Source: Parundibacterium terreum
GTDB taxonomy: Bacteria; Pseudomonadota; Gammaproteobacteria; Burkholderiales; Burkholderiaceae_D
DNA length: 64,000 bases
Assembly (NCBI RefSeq): GCF_014636315.1
Contig: NZ_BMED01000001.1
Location: 749,941-813,940, forward strand
Direction of reading: 5' to 3'
This document shows, piece by piece, positions 16,145-24,237 of the stretch. Under the pieces are notes generated by a model. That model did no database searches. It saw only the letters and a list, made by a program, of their open reading frames with translations, and had not been told where the DNA came from. The translations under genes were made by a program, and so were the position numbers. The stretch's first letter is position 1, and the number at the start of each line of letters is the position of its first letter.

Positions 16145-16929
16145 CTAACACTCCTTGGTATCAATGGACTGGTTTTCCAATCATTGAGGGAGATATTAGG
16201 GGGGTAGATTTAAAATAGACTTAAATCTGATGGGAATTTTTTGGAAAAATTGATTTAAATTTTTGGCAATTGTTTAGATGGTGGTGATTGATCGGTTTGT
16301 ACTTCGTGGGTACAAGCCGGGGGTGGCCCGGCAGCCACTTACTCTTTCTTGCTTCGCCAAGAAAGAGTAAGCAGAAAGAAGGCGACCGCAAGCCTCGCCC
16401 CTTCGGGGTGCCCGAATATGCGGCACAAAAAATGGGAAACGGGCGAAACTCGCTACGCTCAAACACACCCGTTTCTGATCCATTTTCTGTACCGCACAAT
16501 CGGCGAGGCTCCGAGCGGTTTAAGTTCAAAAGCAAAATCAAAAGCAAATTCAAAAACAACGGCAACCAGATTCTCTAATTTCGAAGAAACGCAACCTCAC
16601 AAATTCCGGCGGCTTGAATTTGATGTTGATGTTGGGGTTGTTTTTGAAGTACCACCGCTCGGGACGCAGCATTTTGTGCGTTACAGAAAATGGATCAGAA
16701 ATGAACGTTGTCTGAGCGCAGCGAGTTTCGTTCATTTCCCATTTTTTGTAATGCAGCAAAATGTGATGGCGCTTGCCGCCATCACCCGAAGGGCAAGTCT
16801 GCGGTCGCCTTTCTTTGCTTACTTTCTTTGGCGAAGCAAAGAAAGGAAGTGGCCGCCGGGCCACCCCCGGCCAGCAATCCCAACTATCACCAGACGTATT
16901 TAATTACGCGACACTCAACATATCCAGCG
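16145..16929. repeat. Inverted pair of ~225-bp dispersed repeats with a spacer
   Basis: Two diverged copies of one repeat face each other: left about 16316-16530, right about 16645-16871. The outer 70 bases of each arm (CCGGGGGTGGCCCGGC at the tips, then a CTTTCTTGCTTCGCCAAG hairpin stem) pair almost completely. Inner parts share AAAAAATGGGAAA, CGAAACTCGCT, CTCA and TTTCTGATCCATTTTCTGT. The 110-base spacer is AT-rich with CAAAAGCAAA repeats. Open frames across it (for example 16349-16903) are by-products of the repeat. Similar sequences are, from memory, common between genes in Burkholderiales and Xanthomonadales. The remaining 16145-16315 holds nothing recognisable. Confidence 0.8.
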
Positions 16930-18282
16930 CTACCCAGCAGCAGGCAAAAGCTCCCGACCAAAAACAACCCGCACCAATAAGCCCTTGCCAGTGTTGGTCA
17001 ACACCACTTCCGCCCTATGCGCCTCCGCAATCTGCCGCACAATCGCCAAGCCCAAGCCAGTCCCCTTGGACTGCGAACCCGGCACCCGGTAAAAGCGGTC
17101 AAATACCCTGGACAGATCACCCTCCGGTATTCCGGGCCCATTGTCCTGCACGCAGAGGCTCACCGTATCTGCATCGGCAAGCAAGGACACATCGACCGCG
17201 GATCCGCGCGGGCTGTAGCGAATCGCATTGTCCAGCAGGTTATTCAGCAGGATGCGTATCCCGTCCGGGTGACCCATAATCTGGGCCGGCGTATCAGCCT
17301 GCACGCCCAGGTCTATTTCCTTGTCATTGGCTGCCATCGCAAAATCACCGGTTGCAGCGCGTACCAGCGCCTGCATGTCCACCACCTGCGGCACCTGCTC
17401 GACGGCACCGGGCTCTTGCCGCGCCAATGTCAGCAACTGCTGCACCAAGTGGATCGCGCGCTCCAGGCCCTGCTTCAGGTCGGCAAAGGCTTCTTCGCGC
17501 TGCGGACCTTCGCCGGCGCGCTCGGCCAGCAATATCTGCAGCTTCAGCGCTGTGAGCGGCGTCTTCAGTTCGTGGGCAGCGTCGGCGATAAAATTGCGCT
17601 GCGCCTGGATGGAAATATCCAGTCTCTGCAGCAGTTCATTCAGGGCGCGCGTCAACGGCTGCACCTCCTGCGGCACGCCGGCTTCCGAAATCGGAGTGAG
17701 TGCTCCGGCATCTCGGCTTTGCACGTCGGTAGCGGCGCGCTGCACGGCAGACAGGCTGCGGCCTACCGCGAACCAGATCAGCGCCGCCAGGAAAGGCAGT
17801 ATCAGCAATAAGGGCGCAACCGTCTTCAGCGCCAGCCGGGCCGCCAGCTCCAGCCGTGCGCTCAGCGGCTGCGCGACTTGCACGATGGTGTCGCCCAGTT
17901 GCGCGCTATACACGCGCCAGGTGGTGCCGTGTGCGGAGAAATTGGAAAAGCCCAATTCAGCGCGCTGCGGTAGCGCCGATGTGTCATGCGAATGATAAAT
18001 ACGCAAGCCTTGCGAGTCCCAGATCTGAATGATGATATCTTCCTGCATATTCGACAGCTCGGGCCGTGTCGGTATTAGCGGCGCATAGGATTGCGCCGGC
18101 AGCGAAGCAACCAATTGCTTCATCTGGTAGTCGAATAGCTGATTGGCTTGTTCCCGCACCTGCATATAGATCATGCTGCCGGCAAAGACGATGCCGGCCA
18201 ATATGCCGACCGACAGCCATACCAGCAGGGTGCGGCGCACAGAGGGGTTGGCTGGGTGGATCATGCTGGATACTCCGCTCAT
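16930..18282 (-). CDS. Two-component sensor histidine kinase (QseC-like)
   Basis: A 450-residue inner-membrane kinase: first transmembrane segment at residues 18-40, a periplasmic sensor part to about 150, second membrane segment at 153-173, HAMP linker, then HisKA with FIADAAHELKTP (phospho-acceptor His237) and HATPase_c with NLLDNAIRYSPRG (N box), DNGPGIP (G1) and KGTGLGLAIV (G2). The sensor domain lacks obvious metal-binding acidic patches. Its start overlaps the last codons of the response regulator gene by four bases, so the pair is cotranscribed. The input signal is unknown; proximity to the Do protease suggests envelope stress. Confidence 0.92.
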   Translation of the reverse strand: MSGVSSMIHPANPSVRRTLLVWLSVGILAGIVFAGSMIYMQVREQANQLFDYQMKQLVASLPAQSYAPLIPTRPELSNMQEDIIIQIWDSQGLRIYHSHDTSALPQRAELGFSNFSAHGTTWRVYSAQLGDTIVQVAQPLSARLELAARLALKTVAPLLLILPFLAALIWFAVGRSLSAVQRAATDVQSRDAGALTPISEAGVPQEVQPLTRALNELLQRLDISIQAQRNFIADAAHELKTPLTALKLQILLAERAGEGPQREEAFADLKQGLERAIHLVQQLLTLARQEPGAVEQVPQVVDMQALVRAATGDFAMAANDKEIDLGVQADTPAQIMGHPDGIRILLNNLLDNAIRYSPRGSAVDVSLLADADTVSLCVQDNGPGIPEGDLSRVFDRFYRVPGSQSKGTGLGLAIVRQIAEAHRAEVVLTNTGKGLLVRVVFGRELLPAAG

Positions 18283-18941
18283 GCCGGCCTCGGCACCATG
18301 TAGCCGACACCGCGGATATTCTTGATGAAGTCGGCCCCCAGCTTCTTGCGCAGAGCGTGGATATATACCTCGACAGTATTGCTCTCCACCTTCTCGTCCC
18401 AGCCATAGAGTTTTTCAGTCAGTTGGGCCGGAGAGAAAACCACGCCGGGGCGGTCCAGGAAAGCCTCCAGCAAGGCGAACTCGCGGGCCGACAATTGTAT
18501 GGGCTTGCCTTGCAGATGGACTTCATGGGTAGCCGGGTTCAGGGTCAGATTGCCAAAGCTGAGTACAGGATCAGCCCGGCCAGACTGCCTTCTGAGCAAG
18601 GCGCGGATACGCGCTTCCAGCTCCTCCAGGTCGAAAGGCTTGACCAGGTAATCATCCGCGCCGGAATCCAGGCCTTTGACCCTGTCTGCCACAGCATCAC
18701 GCGCGGTCAGTATCAGCACAGGAATGGCGTTACCCTTGCGGCGCAGCGCGGTCAGCACATCCAGCCCGGCTTTTTTGGGCAAGCCAAGGTCCAGCAATAG
18801 CAGGTCGTAGCTCTCCAGCGCCAGCGCGCCTTCCACAGCGCCACCATCCTGCACCCAGTCAACAGTGAAACCGTCCTGCCGCAAGCCCTTGCGCAAGCCC
18901 TCGCCCACCATCACATCATCTTCCACCAGCAATAATCGCAT
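18279..18941 (-). CDS. OmpR/PhoB-family response regulator
   Basis: A 220-residue regulator with receiver domain (acidic pocket Asp8-Asp9, phospho-acceptor Asp51 in LLLLDLGLPKK, Lys102 in YLVKPF) and a winged-helix DNA-binding domain ending VEVYIHALRKKLG and RGVGYMV. The QDGFTVDWVQDG segment is typical of the QseB/BasR/TctD branch. It is the first gene of the operon, translated from ATG 18941 with AAGGTAGGG upstream, and is coupled to the histidine kinase. It probably controls its own operon and envelope genes. Confidence 0.93.
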   Translation of the reverse strand: MRLLLVEDDVMVGEGLRKGLRQDGFTVDWVQDGGAVEGALALESYDLLLLDLGLPKKAGLDVLTALRRKGNAIPVLILTARDAVADRVKGLDSGADDYLVKPFDLEELEARIRALLRRQSGRADPVLSFGNLTLNPATHEVHLQGKPIQLSAREFALLEAFLDRPGVVFSPAQLTEKLYGWDEKVESNTVEVYIHALRKKLGADFIKNIRGVGYMVPRPA

Positions 18942-19176
18942 CGCCCTACCTTATCTGTCAGCCTTATGAGGATTTTAGCCGAATAATGTCATCAGAAAAG
19001 TTTGCGCCCCGCCAAGATCAGGAGATACCCTCTGGAAATTGTTAAAAATATTGAAGATAAAAGCCTCTGCATCTCCTGCACAAGCTTTTATGACATGCTT
19101 TCACAATAAGGACTGATCGAAGATCCGATAAGGCCGTCCCCAATACATTGCAGCAATGTAGAAATAAGAGGAGGGA

Positions 19177-19917
19177 ATGATGCCGTACCGCCAACTGCTC
19201 GCTTCGCTGATGCTCACGCTTTTTGCGCCCGCAATGGCCGATGAAAAGATCAGCCTTTTATACAATGAGCGCATCCCCTATTTCGAAACCCAGCTCGATG
19301 GCGACGTAGAAGGATTGATAGGTACGCCGGCAAAGTGGGCATTTATCAATGCAGGCATTCCTTTTGAATGGAAGAAATCTTCTTCCAGCGTGCAGTTGCA
19401 AACCATACGGGGAAACCAGAAACAGGCCTGCCTTGTCGGCTGGCACAAAAATGCCGCTCGCGAAAAGGTAGGAAAATTCACGCACGCCCTTTATCTGGAC
19501 AAGCGTACCGTCGCATTGGGCCTGGCAACCAATCTCAAATTCGGCACTGAGAAATCGGCGGCAGAATTGCTGTCAAATCGGCGGGCGGTGCTGATGGTCA
19601 AGGAGGGATATTCTTACGGCCATGTGATCGACGAGCAGATTGCACGCAAGAACCCCAGGATGGTCACCGCAGTCGGTGAAAACACCAATATGCTGAGCAT
19701 GCTGTTTTATGAAAGAGCCGATTATTTTTTCGTCGGCGAAGAAGAAGCCACAGAATTGATCAGGCGCTCCGACTACAAGGAAAAGAATTTCAAGATAGTG
19801 TATTTTTCAGATGCCCTCCAGGAAGATCCAAGGCATCTGTGGTGTACCGGCCAGGTATCGGATTCTGTGATCGAAAAACTCAATGCAGAGATCGACAAGA
19901 CTCGGGCGAGGCGCTGA
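19177..19917 (+). CDS. Orphan periplasmic solute-binding protein (SBP_bac_3-like)
   Basis: A 246-residue protein with a signal peptide (ending PAMA) and a binding-protein fold. It opens with KISLLYNERIPYFETQLDG, has AKWAFINAGIPFEWKK, and a central hinge with VMVKEGYSYGHVID and a YERADYFFVGEEEATEL segment. It resembles the family-3 solute-binding proteins without the usual arginine for amino-acid carboxylates being obvious. No ABC permease or ATPase is adjacent. Such orphan proteins may feed receptors or be remnants. GAGGAGGG precedes ATG 19177 very closely, so ATG 19180 may be the actual start. Confidence 0.8.
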   Translation: MMPYRQLLASLMLTLFAPAMADEKISLLYNERIPYFETQLDGDVEGLIGTPAKWAFINAGIPFEWKKSSSSVQLQTIRGNQKQACLVGWHKNAAREKVGKFTHALYLDKRTVALGLATNLKFGTEKSAAELLSNRRAVLMVKEGYSYGHVIDEQIARKNPRMVTAVGENTNMLSMLFYERADYFFVGEEEATELIRRSDYKEKNFKIVYFSDALQEDPRHLWCTGQVSDSVIEKLNAEIDKTRARR

Positions 19918-19960
19918 CAGCCGGGTTATACTGCAGCCTGAAATACTACCGGAGAAACCT

Positions 19961-20338
19961 ATGCCGTCGGGCCAAGCAATATTAAAAGAATTATCCAGCA
20001 CGCTGCGCCATTTGCACCGCGCTTTGATCGAAGCAGAAAGCACTAATTTCCCCGACGCCACCGGCCCCTATGACCGCTTGATGCTGGTGGTGGAGCATCC
20101 GGAATTTCGCTGGCTGCACGCCTTATCAGAACTGATTGTGGAAATCGACGAACTGGCTGACGACGAAGCCGCCGGCGGCCAGGCTGCTACGCCCTGCAAG
20201 GAAGTGATAGAACGACTGCTAGGCCCGGCACCGGCGGTGCGCGAAGATTTTCGCACCCGTTATCTGGACTTGATGCAAAGCGCGCCGGATGTGGCGATTG
20301 CCTCCGGCGCGGTAAGGCGCGTCTTGGCACGGCTTTAA
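19961..20338 (+). CDS. Conserved small helical protein of unknown function
   Basis: A 125-residue protein, all-helical by pattern: LRHLHRALIEAE near the start, FRWLHALSELIVEIDELADDEA in the middle, RTRYLDLMQSAPDVAIASG near the end. It has no signal, metal site or catalytic motif that I can see. I have a memory of similar proteins (LHxxL...FxWLxxLSxLIxxIDEL) in many beta- and gammaproteobacteria without assigned role. ATG 19961 has GGAG six bases upstream and begins 43 bases after the binding-protein stop; the open frame extends upstream to 19883, overlapping that gene, without a site. Confidence 0.65.
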   Translation: MPSGQAILKELSSTLRHLHRALIEAESTNFPDATGPYDRLMLVVEHPEFRWLHALSELIVEIDELADDEAAGGQAATPCKEVIERLLGPAPAVREDFRTRYLDLMQSAPDVAIASGAVRRVLARL

Positions 20339-20361
20339 TGCACGTAGCTTAACTCTGGCAA

Positions 20362-20389
20362 CGGCCGGGGTAATTTCTCAACAGTCTCT
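20362..20389. repeat. Partial copy of the 1125-1316 element (right end only)
   Basis: CCGGGGTAATTTCTCAACAG and TCTCT match the right end of the element at 1291-1316 (CCAGGGTAATTTTTCAACAG, CCTCT) with a few mismatches. There is no left partner. As at 1316, the copy ends in the stop codon of a minus-strand gene. Confidence 0.55.
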
Positions 20390-21083
20390 AAAACAGGGAG
20401 CCGTTCAGGTCTTCCTGTTCTGTCTCCTTCTTTACCCTGGCAATAACAGGCTTGGGATCAGGCGCAGCGTCCATCATTTCGGCCGGGTGCGTTTGCAAAT
20501 AAGCCCTTGCCTGCTCAGGGTTGCGGCAAGTCAGCCAGTCGTCATAGCTGGACTTTGGAATGATTACCAGCGCGCGCTTCTCATCTTCGGGCCGGTGAAA
20601 GCGCTTCATCAGCGGATGCGTATCTGCATTCACGGTGAGCTGGGTGAAGGAAAATGCCCGGCTGCCGTCTTCCTCCTGCCACGCGCGGTACAGACCGGCA
20701 ACGGCGAAAGGCGCATCGTCGGCCATGCCTATGCGCCAGCGCACTGCGCTGCCGGTCTCCCAGTTAGGTTCAAAATACGCGTGCATGGGCACCAGGCAGA
20801 ATAAACCTCTTTGCCATGGATCTGCATAGCTGGGCCGCTCGGCAATGGTTTCTGTGCGCGCATTCATCGTGGAATAGTGCTTCATGTCCGGCGGGATATG
20901 CCGCCTTGGTACCATGCCATAGCTGGCCGCGAGTGCAGCGCGCTGCCCCGAACGTGTCGCAACAATGATAGGCGCGGCATAGTCCTGATACGCCTCTTCC
21001 GGCCATTCATCCGGTGAGCGAACCACCGTCTCGAAGTGGTCCTGCAGCGTCTGCTTGTTGACTGTTAAAAAGTTAATGCACAT
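20388..21083 (-). CDS. SOS-response-associated peptidase family protein (HMCES/YedK type)
   Basis: A 231-residue protein of the SRAP family, which forms a covalent bond with abasic sites in single-stranded DNA. The catalytic Cys2 follows the start methionine (MCINF). Further family residues are visible: MNARTET (Asn), FEPNW (Glu after the APMHAYFEP-type motif) and a HPLMKRFHRP histidine motif near the C-terminal third. Length and order fit YedK. No SOS box was identified upstream. A start further upstream would bury the catalytic Cys, so ATG 21083 is right. The 3' end abuts a partial repeat. Confidence 0.9.
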   Translation of the reverse strand: MCINFLTVNKQTLQDHFETVVRSPDEWPEEAYQDYAAPIIVATRSGQRAALAASYGMVPRRHIPPDMKHYSTMNARTETIAERPSYADPWQRGLFCLVPMHAYFEPNWETGSAVRWRIGMADDAPFAVAGLYRAWQEEDGSRAFSFTQLTVNADTHPLMKRFHRPEDEKRALVIIPKSSYDDWLTCRNPEQARAYLQTHPAEMMDAAPDPKPVIARVKKETEQEDLNGSLF

Positions 21084-21155
21084 GATGCTTGATAAGCCAA
21101 AAACAGGATTATCGGCTGTTTACCGGCTTTCGTCACGCGAAGCAAAACAGCGCAA

Positions 21156-23123
21156 TCAGCTTAAGCGTATTCCGTGGACAAATACCGCCAAGCGGCGCGT
21201 GGTCGGAAAATCCGGATCTTTGCGCGGGTCATGAGGTGCTTCATGCGTCAATTCTATCTTCAAGTTGGATATAGCCTGGCCCGCATGCATCTTGAGCCGC
21301 AGAACATCCTTACTGCGCAGGTCCACCCAGCCGATGTCTTCGCCGTTGATGACGACCCGGGTACGTTCATTGTTCTTAAAATAGTGCACAAGTATCCGCA
21401 CGCCGTGTACCGGCCTTGCTGGAGAAACTGCGATATCCATCACTGAGGACGGACCGTCCGACCAGATGCCATTCCATTCGCCCTGCGCCACCGTCCCGTT
21501 ATCCTCGAAATAACTCCAGCCAGTGCTGAATTGCGATGCGTTTTTCTGAAAGTCAGCCAGAGACAATTCATCCGCCTTGTCGCATTGCACGGCCCCATTG
21601 ATGTAAAACCAGCCAAAATTAGCCTTGCCAAACTGCGTGTCCGGTGAGATCAGCTTACCGGGACCGCACAACTCCCTGTCTATACTCGTGCTACTTTCAT
21701 GGAACATCAGTTTCTTGCGTTCGCCATTGACCTCGTAGGCATAGAGTTTACCAACATCAAGCGGCGCTCCATCCGGCAGGCCCGTACGCTCTATGAATAT
21801 TTCAGGATCGGGGTTATACCAGGCGGGAGCATTTTCCAGCATGAATTTCCCCATCGGGCTAAGCCCTAATTCGGAATAATGCCGCGCATCGATCGTGCAT
21901 CGCAACTGCAACAGCCCTACGCATAAAAGTAAAATAAAGGGCAGCCTAGTTTGCTGGCGCAACAAGAACAGGAACAGAAACAGGAAAGGCGCGCCTCCCC
22001 AGGAGGCATACCGCATCATCCCATGAGCAGCAGAATTCCAGTTGGTGGTGGCCAGTGCGGGTATCGCCAACGCCAGCGCGCAGGTTATGCAGATCAGTGC
22101 GACCGCAGGTAATTTCCATTTATTCCCGGCCAGCCCGCGTGAACGCCACAGCAAGACCGCACTGCCTATCCATAGGCCCGGAATGCCTATGATCAAACCC
22201 TGGTTCCAGTCGAAATAGAATGACTGCAAGCGCCCCAGGCTGATCAATGCCGGCGATGCAGCGATTTTGGCGATGATATTGGGCACGCCAAACATCCACA
22301 AATTGAAACCAACCGGTATCAGAAACAAGGCAAAGCCAGCGCCGATACCGATCAGCATGCGCCTGTGCAGAGCCAGTCGCAGATTGTCTTTGAACGATAG
22401 TTGGCTCTGGTAGCTCGTACTCCAGAACAGCAAGGGGCCAAACATCAGCAGGCAGACGATGGGCGGATTTTGGGTAGCGGCCAAACCGATCAGCAAGCCC
22501 CCTGCCAACGGCGCATCCGTCACAAACAACAGCATCGCAGACAGTACGGCGGCCGAACTCATGCATTCTGGACTACTCCACTTCGCATAGTTGACGCCCC
22601 CGCTCAGCATGAACAATACCAGGCCGAGGAAGGCTTTCCTTGCCGAAGCAAAAAAGCGATACAGGCTCACGCCGAGCACAAATATGAACACCAGATTAAC
22701 GAACCAGAACGACTTGAAGGGGTCAATTCCGATTTTCTCGAATACGAATAAGGGAATTGCCGCCAGCGCAGAATAGGAAAAAAAGTGAATTGAATAGGTA
22801 TTGTCGTCCAGAGCCCGATAAAAGCCGCCGTTAGGCTGTTGCTTACCGGCCCGTATGCCCTCTTCCGTCGTTTTGAAATAAGGAGCGTACTGCGGCAACA
22901 AGTGCTGGACCTTGCGCAGATCTTCGCTTTGTATGTCCGGTGACAAATGCGATGCCAGCGCCACGCTCATGACGGTATATTCATACACGTCGCCATTCAG
23001 TATCACCCTCTGCTGGAAGAAGAGTGCCCCCAGCAGTATCAGCAAGGCAAGCAGGAATTGATGAAACTTGGTCAAATTTGACAACATAAAGTGAGGTGGC
23101 GCGCGCTTTGATATGCGAATCAT
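21156..23123 (-). CDS. Polytopic membrane protein with periplasmic beta-rich tail, possible GT-C glycosyltransferase
   Basis: A 655-residue protein. The first 430 residues carry about ten hydrophobic helices; the first loop has a GDVYEYTVMSVAL segment (acidic residue and Tyr after helix 1, as in GT-C glycosyltransferases) and a FYRALDDNTYSIHFFSYSA (substrate-side) segment. The last 220 residues are soluble and beta-rich, with no family I recognise. GT-C enzymes use polyprenyl-phosphate sugars at the periplasmic face; this assignment is inference from topology. No ribosome site is convincing; an ATG at residue 13 is an alternative start. It stands alone between the SRAP gene and a binding protein. 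Confidence 0.5.
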   Translation of the reverse strand: MIRISKRAPPHFMLSNLTKFHQFLLALLILLGALFFQQRVILNGDVYEYTVMSVALASHLSPDIQSEDLRKVQHLLPQYAPYFKTTEEGIRAGKQQPNGGFYRALDDNTYSIHFFSYSALAAIPLFVFEKIGIDPFKSFWFVNLVFIFVLGVSLYRFFASARKAFLGLVLFMLSGGVNYAKWSSPECMSSAAVLSAMLLFVTDAPLAGGLLIGLAATQNPPIVCLLMFGPLLFWSTSYQSQLSFKDNLRLALHRRMLIGIGAGFALFLIPVGFNLWMFGVPNIIAKIAASPALISLGRLQSFYFDWNQGLIIGIPGLWIGSAVLLWRSRGLAGNKWKLPAVALICITCALALAIPALATTNWNSAAHGMMRYASWGGAPFLFLFLFLLRQQTRLPFILLLCVGLLQLRCTIDARHYSELGLSPMGKFMLENAPAWYNPDPEIFIERTGLPDGAPLDVGKLYAYEVNGERKKLMFHESSTSIDRELCGPGKLISPDTQFGKANFGWFYINGAVQCDKADELSLADFQKNASQFSTGWSYFEDNGTVAQGEWNGIWSDGPSSVMDIAVSPARPVHGVRILVHYFKNNERTRVVINGEDIGWVDLRSKDVLRLKMHAGQAISNLKIELTHEAPHDPRKDPDFPTTRRLAVFVHGIRLS

Positions 23124-23354
23124 GGCGAAGACGGCCCTGAATAGTGGTAATCAGGCAACATAATAAATGATAAAATTTTTGCAATCAAATAGTATTTTAC
23201 AAATATTTTTAAATAGAAACTAAGTTGCTACAAAAATAAAATCCACGATTAAACGCTTACTTTTCAGCTTGCTGATTTGAGCTAATATGAAATAGGCGCA
23301 GCAAAGACCAAGACCGGCCTAGCATTCAGCCACCGCTTTTTGAAAATCGGACGA

Positions 23355-24170
23355 ATGAAAACACACAGCCAGGGATGCTTGAACTACCTGCTGATCTTCC
23401 ATCTGGCTTTGGTCAGTCCGGTTATTGCCTGGGCAGCGCCGATATCGCAAATTCCCTTGCTGATGAGCGAAGAACTGGATGAAAGAAACGGCATGATCCC
23501 GCTGGCACCAGAGATCGCCGAGCTGCTTCAGTATGTGGAAACTGCGGCCAGGATCAAATTCGATATCCGGCGCTACCCTTGGAAGCGCGCCGTCACTAAT
23601 GCGGAAAATGGCGAGGGACTCATTTTCGGCATCTCCAAGACGCCCGAGCGCTTGCGCCATTTCACGTTTTCCGCCCCCGTCATTTCCGATGCAGCATGGC
23701 TCGTTACTAACTGCGTCGCCAAGTTTCCTTTCTCGTCGCTGCATGATCTGCAGGGAAAAACCATAGGTATCGTTCGCGGCACGAGCTATGGCAATGAGTT
23801 CGATAGGCAAAGCAACGTGCTGTTCAGGGTCGAAGACGATACGAACTCCAATTCCGCACGCCTGCAAAAATTGTCGCTGAAGCGGACCGACGCGATCATC
23901 ATCTACAACAACAGCCTGCGGCGCGAAGAACTTGAAGCTGTCATCAACCAGCAATATCGCGCCAGCAAGGAAGGCAGCACGCACAGTATCGGAAATGCAA
24001 CCATGTTTTGTGTGCTGCCAAAACCGGTCTCGGTGCTGGATGTGCATTTTGCGATACGCCCTGATAGGGACAAGGGCATCATACGAAAGCTGAATGCGGC
24101 GATAGTCCGGGGGCGGCGAAATGGCGACCTTGCCCGCATATCCTCAAAACATGCGGACAAAGCCCAGTGA
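23355..24170 (+). CDS. Orphan periplasmic solute-binding protein (SBP_bac_3-like)
   Basis: A 271-residue exported protein with a signal peptide ending AWAA and the bacterial extracellular solute-binding family 3 fold: IKFDIRRYPWKRAVTNAENG near residue 75, FTFSAPVISDAAWLV at the domain crossover, LQGKTIGIVRGTSYG at the second domain, ending in a basic helix. The YPWKRA segment is typical of orphan binding proteins in Oxalobacteraceae and relatives, as I remember them. It lacks an adjacent transporter. ATG 23355 is taken as start; the open frame reaches a TTG at 23340 with no site. Confidence 0.8.
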   Translation: MKTHSQGCLNYLLIFHLALVSPVIAWAAPISQIPLLMSEELDERNGMIPLAPEIAELLQYVETAARIKFDIRRYPWKRAVTNAENGEGLIFGISKTPERLRHFTFSAPVISDAAWLVTNCVAKFPFSSLHDLQGKTIGIVRGTSYGNEFDRQSNVLFRVEDDTNSNSARLQKLSLKRTDAIIIYNNSLRREELEAVINQQYRASKEGSTHSIGNATMFCVLPKPVSVLDVHFAIRPDRDKGIIRKLNAAIVRGRRNGDLARISSKHADKAQ

Positions 24171-24237
24171 AGCCCGCATTTCCCCCAGGCCTGCACTGGC
24201 TTGCCGCTATCTTATCTTTGCCTTAGCATGCTCACCG

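Noticed and set aside
16349..16903. Open frames across the inverted repeat pair
   Set aside because: They arise from a dispersed repeat and run through hairpins; no ribosome site or protein-like composition.
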